Source: Ectopseudomonas mendocina | GTDB lineage: Bacteria; Pseudomonadota; Gammaproteobacteria; Pseudomonadales; Pseudomonadaceae | NCBI RefSeq assembly: GCF_008041835.1 | Contig: NZ_VRYE01000024.1 | Location: 1-64,000 of the forward strand | Reading direction: 5' to 3' | DNA length: 64,000 nucleotides | Shown: positions 9,172 to 19,229 of the stretch, one piece after another | How positions within the stretch are numbered: position 1 is the stretch's first letter | Layout of the letters: each line of letters begins with the position of its first letter | Translations under genes and position numbers: made by a program | The notes under the pieces: generated by a model | Told to the model about the DNA's origin: nothing | What the model saw: only the letters and a program-made list of their open reading frames with translations | Databases searched by the model: none

Positions 9172-9906
9172 GTGAGCGTGAAAGCCGGCAAGCATGCACG
9201 AGAATTGCTGCTCAAGGAATACCGTGGCGTGCTCAGCACCCACTCCAAGGCCATGCCGGGTTTCCCTTTTGGATCGGTGGTGCCCTACTGCCTGGACGCC
9301 GAGGGCCGGCCGCTGATCCTGATCAGCCGCATCGCCCAGCACACCCATAACCTCGGACAGGACGCCAAATGTTCGCTATTGGTCGGCGAGCGTGGCGCAG
9401 AGGATGTGCAGGCGGTCGGCCGCCTCACTTTGCTCGCCGAAGCACGACAGTTGCATGACGAGAGCGAAATCGAAGCGGCCGCACAGCGTTATTACCGCTT
9501 TTTCCCCCAGTCGCGCGACTACCATCGGGCGCATGATTTCGATTTCTGGCGGTTGGAGCCGGTGCGCTGGCGTTTCATCGGCGGCTTCGGCGCCATTCAC
9601 TGGCTCGACCAGGTGACCCTGGCCAACCCCTTCGCGACAGACGGTAGCGAAGCGAGCATGGTCGAGCACATGAATGAAGATCACACCAAGGCCATCGCCC
9701 ATTACGTCGAACTGGCCGGCCTGCCGCAACACGAGCCCGCGCAGATGGCCGGTGTCGACAGTGAAGGCTTTCATCTGCGCATCGGCCAGAGCCTGTACTG
9801 GCTGCCCTTTCCCGCACCCTGCAGCAATCCCGGCGCCGTGCGCCAGGCGCTGGTGCAACTGGCCAGAGCCGAGAGCTGGCCGACCAATGGCGCGCCTTCA
9901 GCTTGA
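9172..9906 (+). CDS. HugZ-like haem-utilisation/PNPOx split-barrel protein
   Basis: About 244 residues from a GTG start that has GAGGAG 8 nt upstream; a TTG further upstream is rejected because it overlaps that site. The N-terminal half is a flavin/haem-binding split barrel (ARELLLKEYRGVLSTHSKAMPGFPFGSVVPY). The C-terminal part, from about residue 160, carries the DUF2470-type MVEHMNEDHTKAIAHY segment typical of HugZ/HutZ-related haem-degrading proteins. The usual active-site region is preserved in outline, but enzymatic activity is inferred only from family. Downstream is fxsA. Confidence 0.82.
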   Translation: MSVKAGKHARELLLKEYRGVLSTHSKAMPGFPFGSVVPYCLDAEGRPLILISRIAQHTHNLGQDAKCSLLVGERGAEDVQAVGRLTLLAEARQLHDESEIEAAAQRYYRFFPQSRDYHRAHDFDFWRLEPVRWRFIGGFGAIHWLDQVTLANPFATDGSEASMVEHMNEDHTKAIAHYVELAGLPQHEPAQMAGVDSEGFHLRIGQSLYWLPFPAPCSNPGAVRQALVQLARAESWPTNGAPSA

Positions 9907-9973
9907 ATTAAGCGCGAAACGCCATACTTAACCCCTACGGGAAGCCTGTCTTCCGCCAAGGACTCTTCGACCC

Positions 9974-10423
9974 ATGCGTGCGTTTCTGTTCCTCTTTCTG
10001 CTCTTTCCCATCATCGAGCTGGCCCTGCTGATCAAGGTTGGCAGCGCCATTGGCGTGCTGCCCACGCTGTTGCTGGTGATTGGCACCGCCATCCTAGGCA
10101 GCGTGCTGCTGCGCGTCGCCGGAGTCGCCACCGCCTGGCGCGTCCGCGAAAAGCTCGCACGCGGCGAGCTGCCCGAGCAGGAAATGCTCGAAGGCCTGCT
10201 GATTGCCGTCGGTGGTGGCCTGCTGCTGCTGCCAGGCTTCATCAGCGACATCTTCGGCGTGCTCTGCCTGTTCCCCTTCACCCGCCGCCTGCTGGTCGGC
10301 AAGATTCGGCGCCGCGCCCAGGAACAAGCCATGCGCCAGCGCGCCTTCTTCGACGACCAGGCCGCCCGCAGCGGCAAGACCAACCCCAACGTGCTCGAAG
10401 GCGAGTACGAGCGCCGCGACTGA
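9974..10423 (+). CDS. fxsA: FxsA-family inner-membrane protein
   Basis: 149-residue cytoplasmic-membrane protein. The start MRAFLFLFLLFPIIELALLIKVG is the family signature, followed by two or three more hydrophobic segments (TLLLVIGTAILGSVLLRV, GLLIAVGGGLLLLPGFISD) and a basic hydrophilic tail. In E. coli FxsA affects phage T7 exclusion by the F plasmid; its normal function is unknown. Its position just upstream of groES-groEL is conserved in Pseudomonas. Confidence 0.9.
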   Translation: MRAFLFLFLLFPIIELALLIKVGSAIGVLPTLLLVIGTAILGSVLLRVAGVATAWRVREKLARGELPEQEMLEGLLIAVGGGLLLLPGFISDIFGVLCLFPFTRRLLVGKIRRRAQEQAMRQRAFFDDQAARSGKTNPNVLEGEYERRD

Positions 10424-10442
10424 TCCCTACAGCTCTGGAGTC

Positions 10443-10490
10443 TGCTTGCCGGCGATCTCTCTCGGACTGATCACCGGCAAGCCGGCGCCT
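10443..10490. repeat. REP-like palindrome after fxsA
   Basis: TGCTTGCCGGCGAT and ATCACCGGCAAGCCGG form an inverted pair over a short loop. The same TTGC..GGCGATnATCGCCGGCAAGCCGG pattern appears at 17311. A non-coding REP unit; it may act as a weak transcription end for fxsA. Confidence 0.55.
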
Positions 10491-10538
10491 ACGCAAATCC
10501 GCCCCCCATCTGCAGCACAAAAAATTTCACCCCCGCCC

Positions 10539-10567
10539 CTTGAAATACCCTTGCCCGCCCACATGTA
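10539..10567 (+). promoter_or_regulatory. Sigma32-type heat-shock promoter of groES-groEL
   Basis: CTTGAAA at 10539-10545 matches the sigma32 -35 consensus exactly. CCCACATGTA at 10558-10567, 12 bp later, resembles the CCCATNT -10 element. It lies about 147 bp before groES. I saw no CIRCE operator, so control is probably by sigma32 alone. Confidence 0.7.
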
Positions 10568-10713
10568 GCTGTCACCGCAAGGTACCTGCCCACTGAGGCA
10601 GTCCAACTTTCGCGGTACGCCCAGCGTGCCGCACCCGGCCTCGCCGGATTTTACAAACCCGCCGACCACACAGAGTCGGCAAGTTGGCCATCAATTGTTA
10701 GGAGAGATCGACA

Positions 10714-11007
10714 ATGAAGCTTCGTCCTCTGCATGACCGCGTCGTGATCCGTCGCAGCGAAGAAGAGACCAAAACCGCAGGTGGCATCGTGCTGCCGGGT
10801 TCGGCCGCCGAGAAGCCGAACCAGGGTGAAGTCGTTGCCGTCGGTACCGGTAAGGTTCTGGATAACGGCGAAGTCCGTCCGCTGGCCGTCAAGGTTGGTG
10901 ACAAGGTGGTATTCGGCCCCTACTCCGGCAGCAACACCGTCAAGGTCGACGGCGAAGACCTGCTGGTCATGGGCGAGAACGAAATCCTCGCTGTCATCGA
11001 AGCCTGA
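10714..11007 (+). CDS. groES: Co-chaperonin GroES
   Basis: 97 residues, the usual length. [14 protein letters not shown] at the start, [18 protein letters not shown] containing the mobile loop that docks on GroEL, and the roof hairpin region near residues 45-55. Heptameric lid of the cytoplasmic folding chamber. AGGAGA lies upstream of the ATG. First gene of the groES-groEL operon. Confidence 0.99.
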   Translation: MKLRPLHDRVVIRRSEEETKTAGGIVLPGSAAEKPNQGEVVAVGTGKVLDNGEVRPLAVKVGDKVVFGPYSGSNTVKVDGEDLLVMGENEILAVIEA

Positions 11008-11044
11008 TTCCCACGAATCTCCGTTTAAACCTTCAAGAATTTGA

Positions 11045-12703
<1,659 letters not shown>

Positions 12704-12729
12704 GCCGACCGGCTCCTTAGCAGTACCAA

Positions 12730-12758
12730 GAACCCCGCGCCAGTCGCGGGGTTTTTTT
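12730..12758 (+). terminator. Intrinsic terminator of groES-groEL
   Basis: AACCCCGCG, loop CCAGT, CGCGGGGTT followed by TTTTTT, 27 bp after the groEL stop. Confidence 0.92.
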
Positions 12759-12810
12759 ATGCGCGTCGTTCAGTGAAACCGTCATGTCGCCGTATCGGCT
12801 AATGGTATAA

Positions 12811-12980
12811 CAGGCCGTTGAAAAACGTAGGCGAGGCAGCCAATGCAAGGCAAAAATAGGCGAAAAACGGTCGGAGTCGCGCTCGACTTTACGAACTGTA
12901 AATGAGCATTTTGATCGGACTCGCGCACGAGCCTGTTTTTAACGCAGCAGTGGCAACGCAGATAGTTTTTCAACAGCCTG
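12811..12980. mobile_element. 170-bp palindromic MITE-like element (family B, copy 1)
   Basis: The ends are inverted repeats: CAGGCCGTTGAAAAAC on the left and GTTTTTCAACAGCCTG on the right, one mismatch in 16. Internal blocks (GGCGAGGCAGCCAATGCAAGGCAAAAA, CTGTAAATGAG, CTGTTTTTAACGCAGCA) are shared with the 140-bp copy at 43801. There is no coding capacity. Flanks are ATAA and CTAA, so a short duplication is only partly preserved. It lies between groEL and the InaA-like gene and could not move without a transposase encoded elsewhere. Confidence 0.8.
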
Positions 12981-12983
12981 CTA

Positions 12984-13037
12984 AAGCCAGCATGGACAGC
13001 AGCGCCCAATACAGGCATCTTGCTGGCTTATTTTTTG
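12984..13037 (+). terminator. Possible terminator hairpin after the family B element
   Basis: AAGCCAGCA (12984-12992) pairs with TGCTGGCTT (13021-13029), then ATTTTTTG. The loop is long (28 nt). Groel already has a strong terminator upstream, so this may have belonged to something displaced by the insertion. Confidence 0.4.
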
Positions 13038-13119
13038 TTACAATTCCAAAGGTCAGAATGCCATTTTGGCAGTTGAAACCTCTGGCTCCTCATGAAAATA
13101 AGCATAAGAAGAGCAAAAA

Positions 13120-13809
13120 ATGCCCCTTGATAGCGCGAACGATATTCCACAGCAGGCCTTCCAGCATTGGTGGCAACGACAAGGCGACTGGGTCGAACCC
13201 CCAAACGCACGGCGCGGCGGCGAAAGCGGCGTGCAGCGCTTGCTCGATCACAGTGGCGTGCTCTACGCCAAACGCCAGATCGGCCATATCTACCGTAGCC
13301 TGCTGCACCCTGGAGGTCGCCCGACGGTATTACGCGAACGCAATGCACTGCAGGCTCTCGATGCGCTCGGCGTCTCCGTGCCACATCTCGTCTACTGCGG
13401 CGTGGAGCATGATCCGCAACAGGGCTGGCGCGGGCTGCTGGTAACCGAAGCCCTGCAGGGCTTCGAGGATATCGAACACTGGTATGCCCAGGGTGGACGC
13501 CAGCTCTGCGGTGAGGCGGCGCATGCCAGGCTACTACAGAAAATCGGCGCAACCCTGGCGCGTATGCACCGGGGGCGCTGGCAGCATGGCTGTCTGTATG
13601 CCAAGCACATCTTCGTCAAGCTGAGCGATGGTGAACCCCAGGTAGCCCTGCTCGATCTGGAGAAAAGCCGTCGGCGCTGGAGTAGCCGGCGCGCAGCCCG
13701 CCACGACTTGCGCCAACTACGTCGGCACAGCCCGTGGAGCGATAGCGAGTGGGCACAGATACTGACGGGCTATGCACACATATTCCCCGGCGGCCCGGGC
13801 AAGCTCTGA
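13120..13809 (+). CDS. Lipopolysaccharide kinase (InaA/RfaP/Kdo-kinase-like) family protein
   Basis: 229 residues with a small protein-kinase-like fold. YAKRQIGHIYRSLLHP holds the nucleotide-binding lysine region, RERNALQALDALGVSVP is the following helix, HRGRWQHGCLYAKHIFVK is the catalytic loop (His in place of the usual His-Arg-Asp arrangement, as in InaA), and VALLDLEKSRRRW carries the metal-binding Asp. The family phosphorylates sugars of the lipopolysaccharide core or unknown envelope substrates. It is not in an LPS cluster here, so the substrate is open. Start ATG is preceded by AAGAGC. Confidence 0.85.
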   Translation: MPLDSANDIPQQAFQHWWQRQGDWVEPPNARRGGESGVQRLLDHSGVLYAKRQIGHIYRSLLHPGGRPTVLRERNALQALDALGVSVPHLVYCGVEHDPQQGWRGLLVTEALQGFEDIEHWYAQGGRQLCGEAAHARLLQKIGATLARMHRGRWQHGCLYAKHIFVKLSDGEPQVALLDLEKSRRRWSSRRAARHDLRQLRRHSPWSDSEWAQILTGYAHIFPGGPGKL

Positions 13810-13937
13810 AACGTACACAGGCATCTGCGGCGCTCGGCTCATCAAAGCGTAACCATTCGTCAGGAAACTCTTGAGCTTGATCCGCTTCGACTAGGGTTAT
13901 CCAAACACGTCGCCAGCACTTTCAAAGGCTTAGCAAG

Positions 13938-14171
13938 ATGAAACTAGAAATCGCTAGAGGTTTATTCCTCGTCGCAGCCTTGGGCCTGACAGCTGTCGCT
14001 GCAGCCGCCTGGGAGCAGCCCGGCCCACGGGTACTGGAGAGCCGTAATTGCGGCATGACGCCCTGCCCCATCGTGCCGATACGTAAACAGGCACAACCCG
14101 AAATAGAGCCTGACGCCAACCTGCTGCTGTTCATGCTCGGCCTGCGCACGGCCATGAAAGGCGAGCAATAA
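13938..14171 (+). CDS. Small exported protein of unknown function (77 aa)
   Basis: 77 residues with a clear signal peptide: MKLEIARGLFLVAALGLTAV then AAAAWEQP, cleaved near residue 23-24. The mature part is about 53 residues, with two close cysteines in NCGMTPCPIVPIRK that could form a disulfide, and a short hydrophobic patch (LLLFMLGL) near the end. Probably periplasmic. No family recognised. It lies alone between the InaA-like gene and mmsA, which is convergent. Confidence 0.7.
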   Translation: MKLEIARGLFLVAALGLTAVAAAAWEQPGPRVLESRNCGMTPCPIVPIRKQAQPEIEPDANLLLFMLGLRTAMKGEQ

Positions 14172-14304
14172 GGTACTGCCTGGCCCGGACTGTGCTCCGG
14201 GCCGAAAAAGGGCTCAGGAACTCGTCAATTGATCGTCTCCATGCTCCGGACGAAGCGACAAGCGCCCCCACCCAGAGCGCGGGTGCGATCGAATACGCCA
14301 GCAA

Positions 14305-14340
14305 CGAAAAGGCCGGTCTTGCGACCGGCCTTTGGTTTAC
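14305..14340 (-). terminator. Intrinsic terminator of mmsA
   Basis: Minus strand: AAAGGCCGGTCG, loop CAAG, ACCGGCCTTTT. It directly follows the mmsA stop codon. Confidence 0.85.
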
Positions 14341-14353
14341 TGCTTGCGCTCAC

Positions 14354-15850
14354 TCAACCATTGCTGGGGAAGGCGAACTGCGCCGCTTCGTGGCTCTTGC
14401 GTGCCGGCCAGCGTTGGGTAATGGCCTTCTTGCGGGTGTAAAAGCGCACACCATCCGGACCATAGGCATGCAGGTCGCCGAACAGCGAACGCTTCCAGCC
14501 GCCGAAGCTGTGGTAAGCCACCGGTACCGGCAGCGGCACGTTGACGCCGACCATGCCGACCTCGATCTCGTCGCAGAACAGGCGCGCAGCTTCACCGTCA
14601 CGGGTGAAGATGCAGGTGCCGTTGCCGTACTCGTGATCGTTGATCAGTTGCATGGCTTCTTCCAGGCTGCCGACGCGGACGATGCACAGCACCGGGCCAA
14701 AGATTTCGTCGGTGTAGATGGTCATCTCCGGGGTCACCTGGTCGAACAGGGTGCCACCGACGAAATAGCCGTTCTCGTTGCCTGGCACGACCAGGTTACG
14801 ACCGTCGACCACCAGCTTGGCGCCCTGTTCGACCCCGGCATCGATGTAGCCCTTGACCTTGTCACGCGCAGCGGCGGTGACCAGCGGGCCCATGTCCAGG
14901 CCGCAGGAAGTGCCGGCACCGATTTTCAGCGCCTGGATCTGTGGAACGATCTTCTCGACCAGCGCATCGGCGATCTGGTCACCCACGCACACGGCCACGG
15001 AGATGGCCATACAGCGCTCGCCGCAGGAGCCGTAGGCCGCGCCCATCAGCGCGCTGACAGCATTGTCCAGATCGGCATCGGGCATCAGCACGGCGTGGTT
15101 CTTGGCGCCGCCCAGGGCCTGCACGCGTTTGCCGCGCTTGGTGCCTTCGCTGTAGATGTATTCGGCGATCGGGGTCGAGCCGACGAAGCTCAGGGCCTTG
15201 ACCTCGGGCGCCTCGATCAGCGCGTCGACTGCGTCCTTGTCACCGTTGACCACGTTCAGCACGCCCTTGGGCAGGCCGGCCTGGTTCAGCAGTTCGGCGA
15301 TGAACAGGGTGGAGCTCGGGTCGCGCTCGGACGGCTTCAAGATGAAGCAGTTGCCGCAGACGATGGCCAGCGGGTACATCCACAGCGGCACCATGGCCGG
15401 GAAGTTGAACGGGGTAATGCCTGCCACGACACCAATGGGTTGTAGATCGGTCCAGGCGTCGATGTCCGGGCCGACGTTGCGGCTGTATTCGCCCTTGAGG
15501 AGTTCCGGGGCGGCGCAGGCGAACTCGACGTTCTCGATACCGCGCTTGAGTTCACCAACGGCGTCTTCGAGGGTCTTGCCATGCTCGGCGCTGATCAGCG
15601 CCGCGATTTCGTTCTCGTTCTGCTCCAGCAGTTGCTTGAAGCGGAACATGATCTGTGCACGCTTGGCCGGCGGGGTGTTGCGCCAGGCCGGGAAGGCAGC
15701 CTTGGCGGCGTCGATGGCCAGTTGCATGGTGGCGCGATCAGCCAGGCCGACGGCGCTGGTGGAGTCGCCGGTGGACGGGTTGTATACCGGGGCACTGCGA
15801 CCGTTGCCGGCAACGCGTTCGCCGTTGATCAGGTGCGGGATGTGGCTCAT
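14354..15850 (-). CDS. mmsA: CoA-acylating (methyl)malonate-semialdehyde dehydrogenase
   Basis: NAD- and CoA-dependent enzyme that converts malonate semialdehyde to acetyl-CoA or methylmalonate semialdehyde to propionyl-CoA. 498 residues from MSHIPHLINGE, chosen because GGAG lies 6 nt upstream. The aldehyde-dehydrogenase fold has the nucleotide site FVGSTPIAEYIYS and the catalytic Cys in GSCGERCMA; the general-base Glu of ordinary aldehyde dehydrogenases is replaced, as expected for this CoA-using subfamily. It follows bauA, so in this setting it probably finishes beta-alanine catabolism; valine and myo-inositol breakdown are other known uses. Confidence 0.95.
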   Translation of the reverse strand: MSHIPHLINGERVAGNGRSAPVYNPSTGDSTSAVGLADRATMQLAIDAAKAAFPAWRNTPPAKRAQIMFRFKQLLEQNENEIAALISAEHGKTLEDAVGELKRGIENVEFACAAPELLKGEYSRNVGPDIDAWTDLQPIGVVAGITPFNFPAMVPLWMYPLAIVCGNCFILKPSERDPSSTLFIAELLNQAGLPKGVLNVVNGDKDAVDALIEAPEVKALSFVGSTPIAEYIYSEGTKRGKRVQALGGAKNHAVLMPDADLDNAVSALMGAAYGSCGERCMAISVAVCVGDQIADALVEKIVPQIQALKIGAGTSCGLDMGPLVTAAARDKVKGYIDAGVEQGAKLVVDGRNLVVPGNENGYFVGGTLFDQVTPEMTIYTDEIFGPVLCIVRVGSLEEAMQLINDHEYGNGTCIFTRDGEAARLFCDEIEVGMVGVNVPLPVPVAYHSFGGWKRSLFGDLHAYGPDGVRFYTRKKAITQRWPARKSHEAAQFAFPSNG

Positions 15851-15872
15851 GGGGTTCTCCAAGGTCAGGTTG

Positions 15873-15929
15873 GTGGGAGGGGCTTCAGCCGCAACTAAAT
15901 GAGCGTCGCAGCTAAAGCCCCTCCCACAG
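15873..15929. repeat. Palindromic repeat between bauA and mmsA
   Basis: GTGGGAGGGGCTTCAGCCGC and GTCGCAGCTAAAGCCCCTCCCAC are inverted copies of one unit. This is a different REP type from the GTAGGAGC family. Lying inside the presumed bauA-mmsA operon, it could fold in the mRNA and uncouple the two genes. Confidence 0.7.
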
Positions 15930-15932
15930 GAA

Positions 15933-17279
15933 TCAGTCGAGTTTGTTCAGTACATCGCCAACGGCATTGAAGACGCGGTCGAGGTCTTCGATCTTGGCAT
16001 TGAAGGTTGGGCCGAACTGCAGGGTATCGCCACCGAAGCGCACGTAGAAACCGGCCTTCCACAGCGCCACGCCAGCCTCGAACGGACGTACCACGGCGTC
16101 GCCGTCACGCGGGGCGATTTGCAACGCGCCAGCCAGGCCGCAGTTGCGGATGTCGACCACATGCTTGGTGCCCTTGAGGCCATGCAGGGCAGCCTCGAAC
16201 TTCGGCGCCAGTTCGGCGGACTGCTGGATCAGGTTCTCGCGTTTGAGCAGCTCCAGCGTTGCCAGGCCGGCGGCACAGGCCACCGGGTGCGCCGAGTAGG
16301 TATAGCCGTGGGTGAACTCGATCATGTGCTCCGGCGACGGCTGCTGCATGAAAGTGGTGTAGATCTCGCTGCTGGCCACCACCGCACCGAGCGGGATAGC
16401 GCCGTTGGTGATCTGCTTGGCGACGTTCATCACGTCCGGAGTGACGCCGAAGAACTCCGCACCACTCCACTTGCCCATGCGGCCAAAGCCGGTGATCACT
16501 TCGTCGAAGATCAGCAGGATGTTGTGCTGGGTGCAGATCTCGCGCAGGCGCTGCAGGTAGCCCACCGGCGGCACGATGGCGCCCGCCGAGCCGGACATCG
16601 GCTCGACGATGACGGCGGCGATGTTGGAGGCGTCGTGCAGTTCGATCAGCTTGAGCAGTTCGTTGGCCAGCTCCACGCCGCCGGTTTCGGCCATGCCCTT
16701 GGTGAAAGCCAGGTGCGGCTGCAGGGTGTGCGGCAGGTGGTCGGCGTCCATGAACTGGCCGTACATCTTGCGGTTGCCGCCGATGCCGCCGAGCGAGGTG
16801 CCGGCGATGTTGACGCCGTGGTAACCACGGGCGCGGCCAATGAACTTGGTCTTGGCCGGCTGGCCTTTCAGGCGCCAGTAGGCCTTGGCCATTTTCACCG
16901 CGGTGTCGGCGCACTCGGAGCCGGAGCCCGTGAAGAACACATGATTGAGCTCGCCCGGCATCAGGTCGGCGATCTGTTCGGCCAGCTTGAACGACAGCGC
17001 ATGGCCGTGCTGGAAGCCGGGCGAGTAATCGAGGGTGCCGAGTTGCTTGGCCACGGCATCCTGGATTTCCTTGCGCGAGTGGCCGGCGCCGCAGGTCCAC
17101 AGGCCGGACAGACTGTCGTAGATCCTGCGACCCTGATCATCGATCAGCCAGTTGCCTTCGGCCGCCACGATCAAACGCGGGTCACGCTGGAAGGCGCGGT
17201 TGGCGGAGAACGGCATCCAGTGCGCATCCAACTTGAGCTGGCTGGCCAGGGACGGGGTTGCGGTCTGCGGCATGTTCAT
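15933..17279 (-). CDS. bauA: Beta-alanine (omega-amino acid):pyruvate aminotransferase
   Basis: PLP-dependent class III transaminase that moves the amino group of beta-alanine to pyruvate, giving malonate semialdehyde and alanine. 448 residues from MNMPQTATPS (GAGG 8 nt upstream). Family features: QLKLDAHWMPF near the start, the Asp/Val motif IFDEVITGFGRMGKW, and the PLP-binding Lys in NVAKQITNGAIPLGAV. Its product is the substrate of the next gene, mmsA. The divergent LysR-type gene 165 bp upstream is the likely regulator. Confidence 0.94.
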   Translation of the reverse strand: MNMPQTATPSLASQLKLDAHWMPFSANRAFQRDPRLIVAAEGNWLIDDQGRRIYDSLSGLWTCGAGHSRKEIQDAVAKQLGTLDYSPGFQHGHALSFKLAEQIADLMPGELNHVFFTGSGSECADTAVKMAKAYWRLKGQPAKTKFIGRARGYHGVNIAGTSLGGIGGNRKMYGQFMDADHLPHTLQPHLAFTKGMAETGGVELANELLKLIELHDASNIAAVIVEPMSGSAGAIVPPVGYLQRLREICTQHNILLIFDEVITGFGRMGKWSGAEFFGVTPDVMNVAKQITNGAIPLGAVVASSEIYTTFMQQPSPEHMIEFTHGYTYSAHPVACAAGLATLELLKRENLIQQSAELAPKFEAALHGLKGTKHVVDIRNCGLAGALQIAPRDGDAVVRPFEAGVALWKAGFYVRFGGDTLQFGPTFNAKIEDLDRVFNAVGDVLNKLD

Positions 17280-17310
17280 CGGGGTGGCCTCACTCGGGCA
17301 GGCAATCGGA

Positions 17311-17361
17311 TGTAGGAGCACGCTTGCGGGCGATGATCGCCGGCAAGCCGGCTCCTACAGG
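17311..17361. repeat. REP palindrome in the bauA/lysR divergent region
   Basis: TGTAGGAGCACGCTTGCGGGCGAT and ATCGCCGGCAAGCCGGCTCCTACA form a tight inverted pair with almost no loop. It sits in the 165-bp space that must hold both promoters and the LysR operator, so it may influence local structure. Non-coding. Confidence 0.75.
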
Positions 17362-17443
17362 GTAGTTGCCAGCCAAGGTGCCACGGGCATAGAGTCAGTA
17401 AAACAGCACTCTTCTTATCTTCAGTTCAAGGCTTACTAAACTA

Positions 17444-18361
17444 ATGAGCAGCCGTCGTCCCGATCCGCTGGCCCAGGTCAGCGACTTTGAAATCCGCCTG
17501 CTAAAGCTGTTTCGCAGCGTGGTCGAATGCGGCGGCTTTTCTGCGGCCGAAAGTGCCCTGGGCATAGGCCGCTCGGCTATCAGCCAGCAGATGAGCGATC
17601 TGGAGCAACGCCTCGGCCTGCGCCTGTGCCAGCGTGGCCGCGCCGGTTTCGCCCTCACCGAGGAAGGCCGCGAGGTGTACCAGAGCACCCTGCAACTGCT
17701 GGCGGCGCTGGAGAGCTTTCGCACCGAAGTCAACGGCCTGCACCAGCACCTGCGCGGTGAGCTGAACATCGGCCTGACCGATAACCTGGTGACCATCCCA
17801 CACATGCGCATCACCAACGCCCTGGCGCGGCTCAAGGTACAGGGGCCGGATGTGCGCATTCACATCCGTATGACGCCGCCTTCTGAGGTGGAACAGGGCG
17901 TGCTCGATGGCCGCCTGCACATCGGCGTGGTGCCGCAGGTCGGCGCCCTCTCCGGCCTGGAGTATCAGCCGCTGTATGACGAGCGCTCGCTGCTGTACTG
18001 CGCGGTCGGTCACCCATTGTTCTATGTCGACGACCAACAGCTCGAAGACGACAGGCTCAACGCCCAGGAAGCCATCGCGCCGACCTTCCGCGTACCATCC
18101 GAGGTGCAGAGCCACTACCAGGCACTGAACTGCACGGCCAGCGCTTCGGATCGCGAAGGCATGGCCTTTCTCATCCTCACCGGACGTTACATCGGCTACC
18201 TGCCGGATCATTACGCTCAGGCCTGGGTGCAGCAGGGGCGCTTGCGCGCGCTCAAGGCCAGCAGCCGCTACTACGACATCAACCTGGCAGCGGTCACGCG
18301 CAAAGGGCGGCGTGCCCATCTGGTACTGGAGAGTTTTCTCGAAGCACTGGCCGATGGCTGA
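17444..18361 (+). CDS. LysR-family transcriptional regulator (probable regulator of bauA-mmsA)
   Basis: 305 residues. The N-terminal winged helix-turn-helix (FEIRLLKLFRSVVECGGFSAAESALGIGRSAISQQMSDLEQRLG, split over residues 14-60) is followed by the LysR effector-binding domain. Divergent transcription from bauA, 165 bp away, is the standard LysR arrangement; P. aeruginosa has a regulator called BauR next to bauABCD, and this may be its counterpart, which is inference. The inducer would then be beta-alanine or a related amine. Confidence 0.88.
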   Translation: MSSRRPDPLAQVSDFEIRLLKLFRSVVECGGFSAAESALGIGRSAISQQMSDLEQRLGLRLCQRGRAGFALTEEGREVYQSTLQLLAALESFRTEVNGLHQHLRGELNIGLTDNLVTIPHMRITNALARLKVQGPDVRIHIRMTPPSEVEQGVLDGRLHIGVVPQVGALSGLEYQPLYDERSLLYCAVGHPLFYVDDQQLEDDRLNAQEAIAPTFRVPSEVQSHYQALNCTASASDREGMAFLILTGRYIGYLPDHYAQAWVQQGRLRALKASSRYYDINLAAVTRKGRRAHLVLESFLEALADG

Positions 18362-18509
18362 GTGCCAGATGCCGAAAAGCCCCGCACAGCCGCCTCTCGG
18401 GGCAATTGAGCTCTGCCCCAGCGATTTTCCGCGTAGCGCACTTGTCACCCAGGCAATGCTGGGGTAACAGTGCAGGCGTGCCGCTCCCCGATCAGCATGG
18501 AATTGCTCT

Positions 18510-19175
18510 ATGACCTTCGAAGTACCCGCCCATCACACCAGCGACAAACCTGCCGGGCGCATTCGCCAGAAGAATGAAGAAGCCATCATCAAGGCCGCCG
18601 AGGAAGAGTTCGCCCGCCATGGTTTCAAGGGCACCAGCATGAACACCATCGCGCAGAACGTCGGCCTGCCCAAGGCCAACCTGCACTACTACTTCAACAA
18701 TAAGCTGGGCCTGTACCTGGCGGTGCTGAGCAATATCCTCGAACTGTGGGACAGCACCTTCAACACCCTGAGCGTCGATGACGATCCGGCCGAGGCGCTG
18801 GAGCGCTACATCCGCGCCAAGATGGAGTTTTCCCGGCGCCAGCCGAAGGCTTCGCGCATCTTCGCCATGGAAGTGATCAGCGGTGGCGACTGCCTGTCGC
18901 AGTATTTCAACCAGCACTACCTGGACTGGTTCCGTGGCCGCGCTGCCGTGTTCGAGGCCTGGATCGCCGCCGGCAAGATGGATCCGGTCGACCCCATGCA
19001 CCTGATCTTCCTGCTCTGGGGCAGCACCCAGCACTACGCCGACTTCGCCTCGCAAATCTGCCGCGTCAAGCAGTGTTCACGCCTGACCAAGCAGGACTTC
19101 GAGGAGGCCGCCGATCAACTGGTGCAGATCATCCTCAAAGGCTGCGGCCTGGCGCCCGTCAAAAAAGCTTCATAG
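18510..19175 (+). CDS. TetR-family regulator, RutR-like
   Basis: 221 residues. The helix-turn-helix is within FARHGFKGTSMNTIAQNVGLPKANLHYYF (about residues 36-64). The C-terminal domain resembles the YcdC/RutR type (KMEFSRRQPKASRIFAMEVISGG, IFLLWGSTQHYADF). RutR senses uracil or thymine and controls pyrimidine degradation, whose reductive branch yields beta-alanine. That links it to the bauA-mmsA cluster, though no pyrimidine-degradation gene is in the window, so its targets are probably elsewhere. Confidence 0.85.
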   Translation: MTFEVPAHHTSDKPAGRIRQKNEEAIIKAAEEEFARHGFKGTSMNTIAQNVGLPKANLHYYFNNKLGLYLAVLSNILELWDSTFNTLSVDDDPAEALERYIRAKMEFSRRQPKASRIFAMEVISGGDCLSQYFNQHYLDWFRGRAAVFEAWIAAGKMDPVDPMHLIFLLWGSTQHYADFASQICRVKQCSRLTKQDFEEAADQLVQIILKGCGLAPVKKAS

Positions 19176-19229
19176 ATTCGTCACATCCGCGCACTAGGCT
19201 GCCCTCCGTTTCTGGAGGAGACACGCCTG

